Positions 9,139 through 16,566 of a stretch of DNA of 64,000 bases are shown here, in pieces (position 1 is the first letter of the stretch; each line of letters opens with the position of its first letter). The stretch is from an uncultured Muribaculaceae bacterium (lineage in GTDB: Bacteria > Bacteroidota > Bacteroidia > Bacteroidales > Muribaculaceae), in the NCBI GenBank assembly GCA_910584545.1, contig CAJUBC010000001.1:1-64000 (forward strand), read 5' to 3'. Position numbers and translations under genes: made by a program. The notes under the pieces are model-generated. The model did not search any database. It worked only from the letters and a program-made list of their open reading frames with translations, and had not been told where the DNA came from.

Positions 9139-9501
9139 ATGGCTAATAAAAGAGAATTCAAGAAGTATGTCGACGCAGTAGGCGCATCCGTAATTGACGA
9201 GATGATCGCCGTGTATTACAACGTAGAGAAGGCCGACAAGGACAAGATAGCCGAGGCGATGGAGAAGGTGCTCTTCGCGATAGGGCGTGCAAAGAGCAAC
9301 TCCAACGTGACTTTCGACCGAGGTGAGAAAGCGTTCGCCGACAAGAAAGAGTACGTGACGGCAAAGAAGGGCTTCTACAAATCACTGTTCGACAAGATCT
9401 TCACTGAATTCGACGAGGAGACCGGCGCAGCTCTCAAGGAATTCAACGCCGCCATTCCCGAGGAAGTGAAGAAGATGAACAAGGAACTGGCAAACGCATA
9501 A
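9139..9501 (+). CDS. Hypothetical protein, small helical, conserved-looking
   Basis: A 120-residue soluble protein that I do not recognise by name. It is rich in Lys, Glu and Ala and reads as three or four amphipathic helices (VIDEMIAVYYNVEKAD, IAEAMEKVLFAIGRAK, LFDKIFTEFDEETGAALKEF). There is no signal, membrane segment or cysteine. The coding bias matches its neighbours and it has its own well-formed promoter, so it is very probably a real gene. It is followed after 4 nt by an acyltransferase and then a nitrilase-family amidase, suggesting co-transcription, but this gives no clear functional link. Confidence 0.8.
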   Translation: MANKREFKKYVDAVGASVIDEMIAVYYNVEKADKDKIAEAMEKVLFAIGRAKSNSNVTFDRGEKAFADKKEYVTAKKGFYKSLFDKIFTEFDEETGAALKEFNAAIPEEVKKMNKELANA

Positions 9502-9505
9502 GGAC

Positions 9506-10078
9506 ATGGCATCCGACCCACATAATAAGTTGAATTTCTGGGGCCGCATCCTGCATTGGGCCGGATGGTCCGTAAGTGTGAAGGCCCCGAGGCGCGACAA
9601 ATGCGTGATCTGCGTGGCTCCCCACACTTCCAACTGGGATTTCGTGCTCGGCTATCTCGCGTGGCTGTCGGTGGGGAGGAAAGCCAACTTCGTGATGAAA
9701 AAGGCATGGTTCGTTTTCCCTCTGAATCTCTTTTTCCGGGCATTGGGTGGAATTCCGGTATCGCGGCATGGTTCAGGAGGAAAACTGACGGCATCTCTCG
9801 AGGAGAAATTCCGCACCGAACCATACATAAACCTTGCCATCACTCCCGAGGGGACACGCCGTGGCACAGCGCGCTGGCATACCGGTTTCCTACGTATCGC
9901 CCACGACGCCAACGTGCCCATACAGCTCGGAATAATCGACTATGCGAACAAACACATATCGGTCGATAAGGAATTCACTCCAACCGGCGATCTCGAGACA
10001 GACATGACTGCTGTGAAGAAATTCTACAGCGGCTGCAGGAATGCCGCGAAATATCCCGGCAAATTCATAACCGACTGA
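9506..10078 (+). CDS. Lysophospholipid acyltransferase family protein
   Basis: A 190-residue PlsC-like acyltransferase. It shows the catalytic HX4D block as PHTSNWDF (about residues 36-43) and the glycerol-phosphate block as TPEGTRR (about residue 112), with LGGIPVSR as the intermediate block. Such enzymes move an acyl chain from acyl-ACP or acyl-CoA to a lysophospholipid or related acceptor at the inner membrane. It is shorter than canonical PlsC (about 240 residues), like the compact Bacteroidota version. It starts 4 nt after the preceding gene's stop and is followed by an amidase gene 15 nt later. Acceptor specificity cannot be inferred. Confidence 0.85.
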   Translation: MASDPHNKLNFWGRILHWAGWSVSVKAPRRDKCVICVAPHTSNWDFVLGYLAWLSVGRKANFVMKKAWFVFPLNLFFRALGGIPVSRHGSGGKLTASLEEKFRTEPYINLAITPEGTRRGTARWHTGFLRIAHDANVPIQLGIIDYANKHISVDKEFTPTGDLETDMTAVKKFYSGCRNAAKYPGKFITD

Positions 10079-10093
10079 TAATACGCCGCACGA

Positions 10094-10906
10094 ATGAACG
10101 ATCTGAAAATATGTCTCTTCCCCATGGAAATCGCATGGGGAGACAAAGAGAGGAACATCGAGACCCTCCGCAGGGTAATCGCACGGGTGCATCCGGAGAC
10201 GGATCTGCTGATACTGCCCGAGACATTCTCCACCGGATTTCCCGTTGGAAAGGATAAGGAGGAGGTCCGCCCGCTTGCCGAACGCAACAGCGGACAGACC
10301 GTCGACATCCTGAAGGAACTGGCCAGCGAGCATCACCTCGCCATCGCGGGAAGCTTCATTGCCGATTCCGGAGGCTCGCTCTACAACCGCGCGTTCTTTA
10401 TCGAGCCATCGGGAGAGGAGACTTTCGAGGACAAACACCATCTCTTCACGATGGCCGGCGAGAACAAAGTGTTCTCGCGTGGCTACGATCGCCTCGCGGT
10501 CCGCTATCGCGGCTGGAATCTGGCGATGATTGTCTGTTACGACATCCGGTTTCCGGTCTGGTGCCGCAATGTCGACAACCAGTACGACGCCCTGATAGCG
10601 GTGGCCAACTGGCCGGAGGTTCGTGTAGGCGCGTGGCGCGCCCTCGTTCCGGCAAGAGCCATCGAGAACGAGGCATACGTCTGCGCCGTGGACTGCCGGG
10701 GAACCGACGACAAAGGCTTCCGCTACGACGGAGCCTCGATGGTATCGGATTTCAAGGGGAAAGAGATTTCAGTATCGATTCCGGCCGAAGATGGCAGCGA
10801 GGACCCTGACGGACTTCTCTACGCCACCCTGAGCCGCGAGAAGCTCGATGCCTTCCGCGCCAAATTCCCCGCCTGGCGCGATGCCGACCCCTTCCGCCTG
10901 CTGTAG
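10094..10906 (+). CDS. Nitrilase-superfamily carbon-nitrogen hydrolase (omega-amidase-like)
   Basis: A 270-residue cytoplasmic amidase. The catalytic triad of the superfamily is visible: Glu43 in LPETFSTGF, Lys114 in EDKHHLF, and Cys148 in IVCYDIRFPVW. The CYDIRFP context is that of the omega-amidase/YafV branch, which hydrolyses alpha-ketoglutaramate and alpha-ketosuccinamate arising in glutamine transamination; this branch assignment is inference from the motif. It is the last gene of a three-gene plus-strand run and the last backbone gene before the accessory island. The start ATG at 10094 follows the acyltransferase stop by 15 nt. Confidence 0.88.
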   Translation: MNDLKICLFPMEIAWGDKERNIETLRRVIARVHPETDLLILPETFSTGFPVGKDKEEVRPLAERNSGQTVDILKELASEHHLAIAGSFIADSGGSLYNRAFFIEPSGEETFEDKHHLFTMAGENKVFSRGYDRLAVRYRGWNLAMIVCYDIRFPVWCRNVDNQYDALIAVANWPEVRVGAWRALVPARAIENEAYVCAVDCRGTDDKGFRYDGASMVSDFKGKEISVSIPAEDGSEDPDGLLYATLSREKLDAFRAKFPAWRDADPFRLL

Positions 10907-10940
10907 CATCCGGACTCCCCCGTCATTTCAACAGGAATAT

Positions 10941-11046
10941 TACCTTTGCAAAGTCATAGTGCTTCTGGAGACTTTAGTCGTTCCATTTAGCACTCTAAAA
11001 AAAGGTATAGTCGAGGCTACCACTTAGTCGGATAGCCTCGCTTCCT
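10941..11046 (+). ncRNA. Possible small transcript or simple terminator region downstream of the amidase
   Basis: A lone -7 match TACCTTTG (10941-10948) precedes a short inverted pair AGTGCT/AGCACT (about 30-nt loop) and then a terminator-like hairpin. No -33 element is present. This may be an independent small RNA or just the 3' end of the amidase mRNA; the evidence is weak. Confidence 0.2.
11012..11040 (+). terminator. Terminator-like hairpin
   Basis: An 8-bp stem (11012-11019 CGAGGCTA with 11033-11040) and 13-nt loop are followed by a pyrimidine-rich stretch without a pure T run. It would end the amidase unit at the left edge of the accessory island. Confidence 0.55.
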
Positions 11047-11073
11047 TTATATATCCTATATATCTCGGCATGA

Positions 11074-11241
11074 CGCCCCCCTAAGGGGGTAAAAAAGAAA
11101 AGCCACTCCTCTCTCCTTCCGAGTGAAATCTGCGTTCAGTTCGAAGGCCATCATGGTCAACATCCAGAACATCGAGAACCGCAAAGATCTGAGAAAGAAG
11201 TACGACTCTCGATACCAAACCCTACTCAACTGGTGCAGTAA
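11074..11241 (+). pseudogene. Decayed partial duplicate of the HTH/replication gene 3' end
   Basis: This stretch repeats, in degenerate form, the 3' part of the gene remnant at 11545-12198. Both begin with a C-run/G-run hairpin (11076-11089 here, 11958-11973 there), continue through an A-rich then CTCTCTCC-TTCCGAG segment, and end with near-identical DNA coding IPNPxxLVQ (stop at 11239-11241 here, LVQERLQRL there). The middle is diverged or deleted. It is a non-functional remnant. Confidence 0.6.
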
Positions 11242-11304
11242 TTGATACAATGAAAATTTTTCTGCAGGATATGTGTTTGAGATTGACAATAAACAGATTG
11301 CAGG

Positions 11305-11414
11305 TTTGCGGTCGAAAAATTTGACCGCAAACAGCAAAAGCTTTGTAGTCCCTGCGGATTTGTAACCCGCAGGCCTCGATATGTCTGCTTTGTTGTGGGT
11401 TTCAAGACCACAAC
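11305..11414. repeat. Array of three hairpins, each with a 9-nt loop
   Basis: Three consecutive perfect palindromes: 11305-11313/11323-11331 (TTTGCGGTC arm), 11351-11357/11367-11373 (CCTGCGG arm) and 11392-11398/11408-11414 (GTTGTGG arm). Each has a loop of exactly nine bases, with centres 41-44 nt apart. None is followed by a T run. The middle one resembles the dispersed REP-like palindromes known from Bacteroidota intergenic regions (inference from memory of the motif). Confidence 0.6.
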
Positions 11415-11544
11415 GACTGCTAAACTGTTCTCTCTGGTGCCATCTGTCACAAAAAAACTCGATATAAAAGTAAACGGATAACAGAGATGTGCCACTGATA
11501 AATATTTACTTCGCCGCAGAAAACGATTCAACGACAAAGTAATC

Positions 11545-12198
11545 ATGACCTATATAGAGTTGATCACCGAGTTCTGGAGACAGGACGGTTTCAAGCCATT
11601 CAACGATGTCGACACCAGATTCTACTTCCTTCTGTTGAACGAGTGTAACATCAGGAACTGGCTTAACCCTTTGGAATTGCAAACGCAGTAACTGGAAGCC
11701 ATGCTTCGGATCAAGCGTAGGGCAATCGGAGAAACGCGCAACAGATTGAAGCAACGAGGACTGATTGATTTTGTGGCAAAGCCAAACAATCCCACCATCT
11801 ATCTGATCAACAATGTCGAGGTCTGCAACGACACCCTGATTCAATTGTTTCCCGGGAGAAACGATATGGGTACAATTGGGAAACAATCAGGGTACATTCA
11901 AGAAACAGTCGGGAAACATACATTAAAAGACTTAAAGACAGAAGACTTAAAAGAAAAATCCCCTAAAGGGGATAAAAAGAAAACCCTCTCTCCCTCCGAG
12001 TTGATTTCTGAATACCGGAAAGAGAGCGATAACGACAGCTATCTCAAGTTCCTCGACTGGATAGAGGATGCCGCGCCCTACGTGGCCCGCAACATCAAAC
12101 CTCAACTCCCTATACCGAACCCTCCTGAACTGGTGCAGGAACGGCTACAACGACTGACAACCGCGCTAAGCGGATTCCTATGCATCCCAATCACTTGA
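11545..12198 (+). pseudogene. Broken HTH/replication-initiation-like gene (in-frame stop)
   Basis: Reading from ATG 11545 gives MTYIELITEFWRQDGF, then NDVDTRFYFLLLNECN, a TAA at 11689-11691, then, in the same frame, a winged-helix-like segment (RRAIGETRNRLKQRGLIDF) and a Lys/Ser linker. This arrangement matches a family common on Bacteroidales mobile elements, with FW..., 'TRFYF.LL' and 'R..LK..GLIDF' motifs, thought to act in replication or its control; I rely on motif memory, not a search. The end (FLDWIEDAAPYVARNIKPQL) is also typical, then apparently truncated. The internal stop, and a second decayed copy of the 3' end at 11074-11241, mark it as a relic of a mobile element. Translation of the 165-residue downstream ORF from ATG 11701 remains possible. 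Confidence 0.6.
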
Positions 12199-12259
12199 CC
12201 TACGCCCCGATATGAGAAACCTTCTTGCCGAATTTTCTTATATTTCCAAACATATTTCA

Positions 12260-12289
12260 TTGTTATATTGGGAATAATGATTATATTTG
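12260..12289 (+). promoter_or_regulatory. Candidate promoter of the type I R-M operon
   Basis: TTG at 12260-12262, 19 nt, then TATATTTG at 12282-12289, about 90 nt before hsdM. Confidence 0.6.
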
Positions 12290-12330
12290 CAAATAACATT
12301 AAGAATTATCAAATGCCGGCAAACAATAGA

Positions 12331-12372
12331 GTTAACCACAATATTGAATGTTGACAATTGTGAACTCTTAAC
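12331..12372 (+). promoter_or_regulatory. Nested inverted repeat in the hsdM leader
   Basis: GTTAA (12331-12335) and CACAAT (12337-12342) have complements ATTGTG (12356-12361) and TTAAC (12368-12372). It lies between the promoter candidate and the hsdM ATG, so it could be an operator or leader hairpin; function unknown. Confidence 0.35.
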
Positions 12373-12381
12373 AGGCAATCT

Positions 12382-14238
12382 ATGAATCAAGCTCAATATA
12401 GCAAACTGTTCTCGTTCCTTTGGAACATCGCAAATGATGTCCTCGTTCATGCCTTCAATAAGGGCGACTACAAGGACATCATCATGCCGATGCTCGTTCT
12501 CCGACGCATCGACGTGCTGCTCGAACCGACCAAAGCGAAGGTGCTTGAACGCAAGGCACAGCTCGACAAGTACGGCATCGCCAATCAGGATCAGGCGTTA
12601 TGTATGGTTAGCGGCTTTCCGTTCTACAATACATCGCGATTTACGCTCAAGACACTTATTAACGAGACAGACCCACAGCGATTAAAACAGAATTTCATCG
12701 ACTATATCAACGGTTATAGCGAAGATGTTCTTGACATTCTCGATAAGCTGCGACTCCGCACTCAGATAGATTTCCTCACGGAAACCGGGCGACTTGGTTC
12801 TCTTATTCAGAAATTCACCGACTCAACAATCAATCTCTCCATTAAGCCGGTGGTCGATGACGAGGGCAACGAGATACTCCCTGCGCTCGACAACCATACA
12901 ATGGGTACGGTGTTCGAGGAACTGCTTCGCAAGTTCAACGAAGAAAACAATGTTACCGAGGCCGGAGAACACTTTACGCCGCGTGACTACGTCAAGCTGC
13001 TTGCCGACCTCGCTGTGCTTCCTGTTAAGCATCAACTCTCGGACGGCACTCCCTACGGCATCTATGACGGCGCCTGTGGCACCGGTGGAATCCTCTCGAT
13101 TGCGCAAGAGCGCATCAACGAGTTCTTCCCTAAATCCAATATCAGCCTATATGGGCAGGAGATTCAAGCTAACACTTTCGCAACCTGCAAGGCTGACATG
13201 ATGATTTCAGGTGTGCTCCCACGCACAACATACTCACTCCATGGTAACGTCCGTAAATACATCGCTTTCGGTTCTACTATCAGCGAGGACGGACACCCCG
13301 GAGAGACCTACGATTTTTGCATCTCCAATCCTCCCTTCGGTACTCCTTGGAAGGAGGATTTATACCACAAGGGCCTTACCGACAAGGAAAAGAAAAAATT
13401 CAACGACGCTCGCTTCAACCTCGAATATGACGGTGACGGCGACTACTCCTTCATTCCGGATATTGGCGACTGCCAGATGCTGTTCCTCGCCAATAATGTG
13501 AGCCGAATGAAAGATACGCCGCTTGGTACTCGCATTGTTGAAATCCATAATGGGTCATCGCTCTTTACAGGCAAAGCAGGAGGAGGCGAAAGCAACCTCC
13601 GCCGTTATATCATAGAGAACGACCTTCTCGAAGCCATCATAGCCCTGCCTGAAAAAATGTTTTATAACACAGGTATAGGCACCTATGTTTGGGTTGTAAC
13701 CAACCGCAAAGCTCCAAATCGTCGCGGTAAAGTTCAGCTTATCAATGCTACGGAATTTAAGTCGCCCCTCCGCAAGAACCTCGGAGAAAAGAACTGTGAG
13801 CTGTCAGACGATGACCGCACCCGAATTCTGGAACTGCTGATGAATTTCGAGGAAACTCCCGAAAGCAAAATCTTCGACAACGAAGAATTTGGCTATTGGG
13901 AAGTGCCTGTCCTTCGCCCGAAGCGTGACAAAGACGGCAACCTCGTTTATAAGAAAGCCAAGAAAGGGCAAGAGCCCGAAATCGAATACGCCAAGAACCG
14001 TAATGAGAGTGAACGAGTACCGCTCACTTATCCCGGAGGTGTCGAGGCATTCTACGAGAACGAAGTAGCACCTTATGACTCTGAGGCTCGCTTTGGCGAG
14101 CCTGTTCTGGGCTATGAGCTTTCGTTTACCAAATATTTCTATAAGCCGGTTGAACTGCGACCACTCGCTGATATTCGCGCCGACATACGCGATATTGAAG
14201 CTCGCACCGCAGGTATGTTAGACCAAATCCTCGATTGA
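12382..14238 (+). CDS. hsdM: Type I restriction-modification DNA methyltransferase subunit HsdM
   Basis: A 618-residue N6-adenine methyltransferase that pairs with HsdS to methylate the recognition site. Residues 1-150 form the HsdM N-terminal helical domain (LWNIANDVLVHAFNKGDYKDIIMPMLVLRRID). The N6_Mtase domain has the SAM motif I DGACGTGG from Asp229 and the catalytic motif IV NPPF from Asn316. The subunit has the long form with a C-terminal helical extension that contacts HsdS. It is first in the operon hsdM-hsdS-DUF1016-hsdR, with hsdS starting 3 nt after its stop. The DNA is more AT-rich than the flanking backbone, fitting horizontal acquisition. No disruption seen. Confidence 0.96.
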   Translation: MNQAQYSKLFSFLWNIANDVLVHAFNKGDYKDIIMPMLVLRRIDVLLEPTKAKVLERKAQLDKYGIANQDQALCMVSGFPFYNTSRFTLKTLINETDPQRLKQNFIDYINGYSEDVLDILDKLRLRTQIDFLTETGRLGSLIQKFTDSTINLSIKPVVDDEGNEILPALDNHTMGTVFEELLRKFNEENNVTEAGEHFTPRDYVKLLADLAVLPVKHQLSDGTPYGIYDGACGTGGILSIAQERINEFFPKSNISLYGQEIQANTFATCKADMMISGVLPRTTYSLHGNVRKYIAFGSTISEDGHPGETYDFCISNPPFGTPWKEDLYHKGLTDKEKKKFNDARFNLEYDGDGDYSFIPDIGDCQMLFLANNVSRMKDTPLGTRIVEIHNGSSLFTGKAGGGESNLRRYIIENDLLEAIIALPEKMFYNTGIGTYVWVVTNRKAPNRRGKVQLINATEFKSPLRKNLGEKNCELSDDDRTRILELLMNFEETPESKIFDNEEFGYWEVPVLRPKRDKDGNLVYKKAKKGQEPEIEYAKNRNESERVPLTYPGGVEAFYENEVAPYDSEARFGEPVLGYELSFTKYFYKPVELRPLADIRADIRDIEARTAGMLDQILD

Positions 14239-14241
14239 CGT

Positions 14242-14823
14242 ATGGAACGCTACGGATCATATAAGCCAAGCGGCATGTCGTGGATTGGAGAAATACCGAG
14301 CCATTGGGACATTTTATATCTTTTCCAAGTTGCAAAAGAACATAATTTATCAAACAAAGAAGTTCATCACCAAAATCTTCTTTCTTTGAGCTATGGCAAA
14401 ATCATTCGTAAGGACATCAATAAAACTGAGGGATTATTGCCGTCCTCTTTCGACACTTATCAAATTGTAGAACCCGGCAATATCGTTATGCGCCTGACGG
14501 ACCTTCAAAACGACCATAAAAGTTTGCGCGTAGGGTTGGTTAATGAAGAGGGCATAATTACATCCGCATATGTTGCAATGGAAGTTTCGAAGACAATTAA
14601 TCCGGACTTTTTTTATTTAATGCTTCATTCCTTCGATATAAAAAAAGTATTCTATTCTATGGGGGGAGGCTTACGCCAAAACCTAAATTATGACGGACTT
14701 AGAAAACTTAGTATTCCTATTCCTCCGCTCGACGAACAGAAGAAAATCGTCGAATTTCTTTCAACTAAAACTTCACAGATAGATGCGCAACAGAGAGAGA
14801 GAGAGAGAGTTACGGCTGCTTGA
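14242..14823 (+). CDS. hsdS: HsdS specificity subunit, N-terminal half (first TRD; phase-off as sequenced)
   Basis: A 193-residue reading frame containing the first target-recognition domain of a type I specificity subunit: YKPSGMSWIGEIPSHWDI at the start, the variable TRD, then the conserved closing IPIPPLDEQKKIVEFLSTK. It then enters a nine-unit AG repeat (14792-14809), reads RERERVTAA and stops at TGA 14821-14823. The rest of the subunit (central conserved helix, TRD2, distal conserved region) continues in the +1 frame in the next ORF. One extra AG unit, or two fewer, would join the halves into a subunit of 422 or 421 residues, a normal HsdS length. So this is either a phase-variable gene in the OFF state or a half-subunit that may work as a dimer. 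Assembly error in the repeat is the main alternative. Confidence 0.9.
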   Translation: MERYGSYKPSGMSWIGEIPSHWDILYLFQVAKEHNLSNKEVHHQNLLSLSYGKIIRKDINKTEGLLPSSFDTYQIVEPGNIVMRLTDLQNDHKSLRVGLVNEEGIITSAYVAMEVSKTINPDFFYLMLHSFDIKKVFYSMGGGLRQNLNYDGLRKLSIPIPPLDEQKKIVEFLSTKTSQIDAQQRERERVTAA

Positions 14824-15508
14824 CGAACTAAAACAGTCTGAAATCGCCAACGTCGTCACTCGTGGTCTTAACCCCGATGTGCCGATGAAAGATAGCGGTA
14901 TTCCTTGGATTGGTCAGATGCCTGCTCATTGGGATATTCAAAGACTTGGTTCTTTGTTCCATGACCGAATCAGCTTAAATGCTGATTATAAATTCAATCG
15001 TGCCTATAAATTCAATTACGGCACGCTTGTTCCTAAAGAAGAAACTGGTGATGTTGCTGATCTGAAAGACACTTACATTAAATATTCAGTCCTACAACAA
15101 AATGATATAGTCATTAATGGATTAAACCTGAACTATGACTTTGTCTCAAAGCGTGTGGCAATTTCGCCTACTGATTGTATCATCACCTCTGCATATTTAG
15201 TGTTAAGGCCTTATAACAATACATATTCTGAATATTTTCTGCAACTGTTCAAAGCAATGGATAGTCAGAAGCTATTCCACGGCATGGGAACTGGAATACG
15301 TCTTACACTTTCATTTAACGAACTTAAATCTCAATATCTTCCTATTCCTCCCATCGAGGAACAGAAAGCGATAGTGGATTATATACAGCAGAAAAACTCT
15401 GCCATCGACGAAATGATTGCCAACCTCCGAGCCGAGATTGACTTCCTTATCGAGTACAAACAACGCCTTATTGCCGACGTGGTGACAGGGCAAATAAAAG
15501 TTGACTAG
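14783..15508 (+). CDS. hsdS: HsdS specificity subunit, C-terminal half (second TRD)
   Basis: A 241-residue frame overlapping the first hsdS half by 41 nt. After RERERELRLLDELKQSEI, which is the conserved central helix, it has IPWIGQMPAHWDIQRLG opening TRD2 and LPIPPIEEQKAIVDYIQQK closing it, ending in the distal helix (IEYKQRLIADVVTGQIKVD). It could be made by reinitiation at the ATG 14783, by frameshifting on the AG tract, or only when the tract length changes. Its stop overlaps the first possible start of the DUF1016 gene. Together with the first half it would recognise a bipartite sequence; the specificity cannot be read from sequence alone. Confidence 0.88.
   Translation: MRNRERERELRLLDELKQSEIANVVTRGLNPDVPMKDSGIPWIGQMPAHWDIQRLGSLFHDRISLNADYKFNRAYKFNYGTLVPKEETGDVADLKDTYIKYSVLQQNDIVINGLNLNYDFVSKRVAISPTDCIITSAYLVLRPYNNTYSEYFLQLFKAMDSQKLFHGMGTGIRLTLSFNELKSQYLPIPPIEEQKAIVDYIQQKNSAIDEMIANLRAEIDFLIEYKQRLIADVVTGQIKVD
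14792..14809 (+). repeat. (AG)9 simple-sequence tract inside hsdS
   Basis: Eighteen bases of uninterrupted AG dinucleotide lie in the coding region between the two TRDs. Slippage by one unit changes the reading frame: 9 units stop at 14823; 10 or 7 units restore the full HsdS frame; 8 units give another early stop (SYGCLTN). This is the classic layout of a slipped-strand contingency locus. Confidence 0.9.
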
Positions 15509-15515
15509 CAGCCCT

Positions 15516-16565
15516 ATGACCGATATTATAAATCAAGATAACGAACGCAAACTGATATTAGATATAAAGAAACTGCTCAACGAAGCCCGTCGGCGTTCGT
15601 ATGCAGTGATTAATACCGTATTAGTTCGCACTAATTGGGAGATAGGAAGAATGATTGTAGAGGCGCAGGGCGGCGAAGAACGTGCCACCTACGGCGACGG
15701 TCTTCTCAAACGTATATCCAAAGAGCTTACCAAGGAATATGGTCGGGGGTATTCCACCGGCAACCTCCGGTATATGAGGCAGTTTTATATTGCTTTCCCA
15801 ATTTGTCACACAGTGTGTGACAAATTGAGTTGGTCACATTATCGCCTGCTATTAAAGGTGACAAATCCACGGGCTCGCAATTATTATGCCGATGAAGCCG
15901 CCAAAGCATCATGGAGTGTGCGCCAACTCGAACGGCAGATATGTACCCAATATTATGAACGTCTGCTCTCAACCCATCGTGACGAAACCGAGATACAGGA
16001 TTTGATTGACCGAAACCTTCCGGCAAAACCCGAAACTTTCGATCCCCTCACTCTTGTTCATGACCCTTTCGTTCTCGAATTTTTGGGAGCGAAAGAGGAT
16101 TCTGAATGGAATGAGAGCGAATTGGAGTCGGCTCTAATATCTCATCTTAAAGAGTTCCTCCTTGAATTAGGACGTGGTTTTGCCTTTATGGGCAGGCAAA
16201 AGTGCATCACTATAGACGGCCAGCATTTTTACCCCGATTTGGTGTTTTACAACGCTTTGACTAAAAGTTATGTCATTATTGACCTCAAAATGGGTACGGC
16301 AAATTACAGCGATGTCGGGCAGATGCAGCTCTACGTCAATTATTACAACATGGAGGTTTGTCAACCCGATGATAATCCGACTGTCGGCATTATCTTATGT
16401 GCGAATAAGAATGACTCCGTGATAAAATATACTTTGGGCGACCGGAAGGACATCGGCGTTTTTCAGGCAAAATACGACCTTGTAATGCCCACGGAAGATG
16501 AACTTCGCCGAGAGATAGAAATTACACGGGAAAAATTCAAACTCATTCACGGAAAGGAGGATTGA
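15516..16565 (+). CDS. DUF1016 (YhcG-type) PDDEXK nuclease domain protein
   Basis: A 349-residue protein of the YhcG/DUF1016 family. The N-terminal DUF1016_N domain is seen in INTVLVRTNWEIGRMIVEAQ and YGRGYSTGNLRYMRQFY. The C-terminal PD-(D/E)XK-like domain has FYPDLVFYN and YVIIDLKMG (Asp, Asp-x-Lys) and ends in a helical segment. ATG 15516 is preferred over the TTG at 15501 that overlaps hsdS. It lies inside the type I operon, between hsdS and hsdR, a frequent association for this family; the role (accessory nuclease or defence) is not established. A 29-bp palindrome (15799-15827) lies in the coding sequence for ICHTVCDKL, just before the conserved LSWSHYR. Confidence 0.9.
   Translation: MTDIINQDNERKLILDIKKLLNEARRRSYAVINTVLVRTNWEIGRMIVEAQGGEERATYGDGLLKRISKELTKEYGRGYSTGNLRYMRQFYIAFPICHTVCDKLSWSHYRLLLKVTNPRARNYYADEAAKASWSVRQLERQICTQYYERLLSTHRDETEIQDLIDRNLPAKPETFDPLTLVHDPFVLEFLGAKEDSEWNESELESALISHLKEFLLELGRGFAFMGRQKCITIDGQHFYPDLVFYNALTKSYVIIDLKMGTANYSDVGQMQLYVNYYNMEVCQPDDNPTVGIILCANKNDSVIKYTLGDRKDIGVFQAKYDLVMPTEDELRREIEITREKFKLIHGKED
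15799..15827. repeat. 29-bp perfect palindrome inside the DUF1016 gene
   Basis: Two 14-bp arms (left arm CAATTTGTCACACA) around a single central base. It is in frame and codes for ICHTVCDKL. Confidence 0.85.
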
Positions 16566-16566
16566 T

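Noticed and set aside
14242..15508. TRD-shuffling hsdS by inversion
   Set aside because: Only one hsdS locus is present and there are no partial hsdS genes or long inverted repeats nearby, so inversion-based switching is not supported here.
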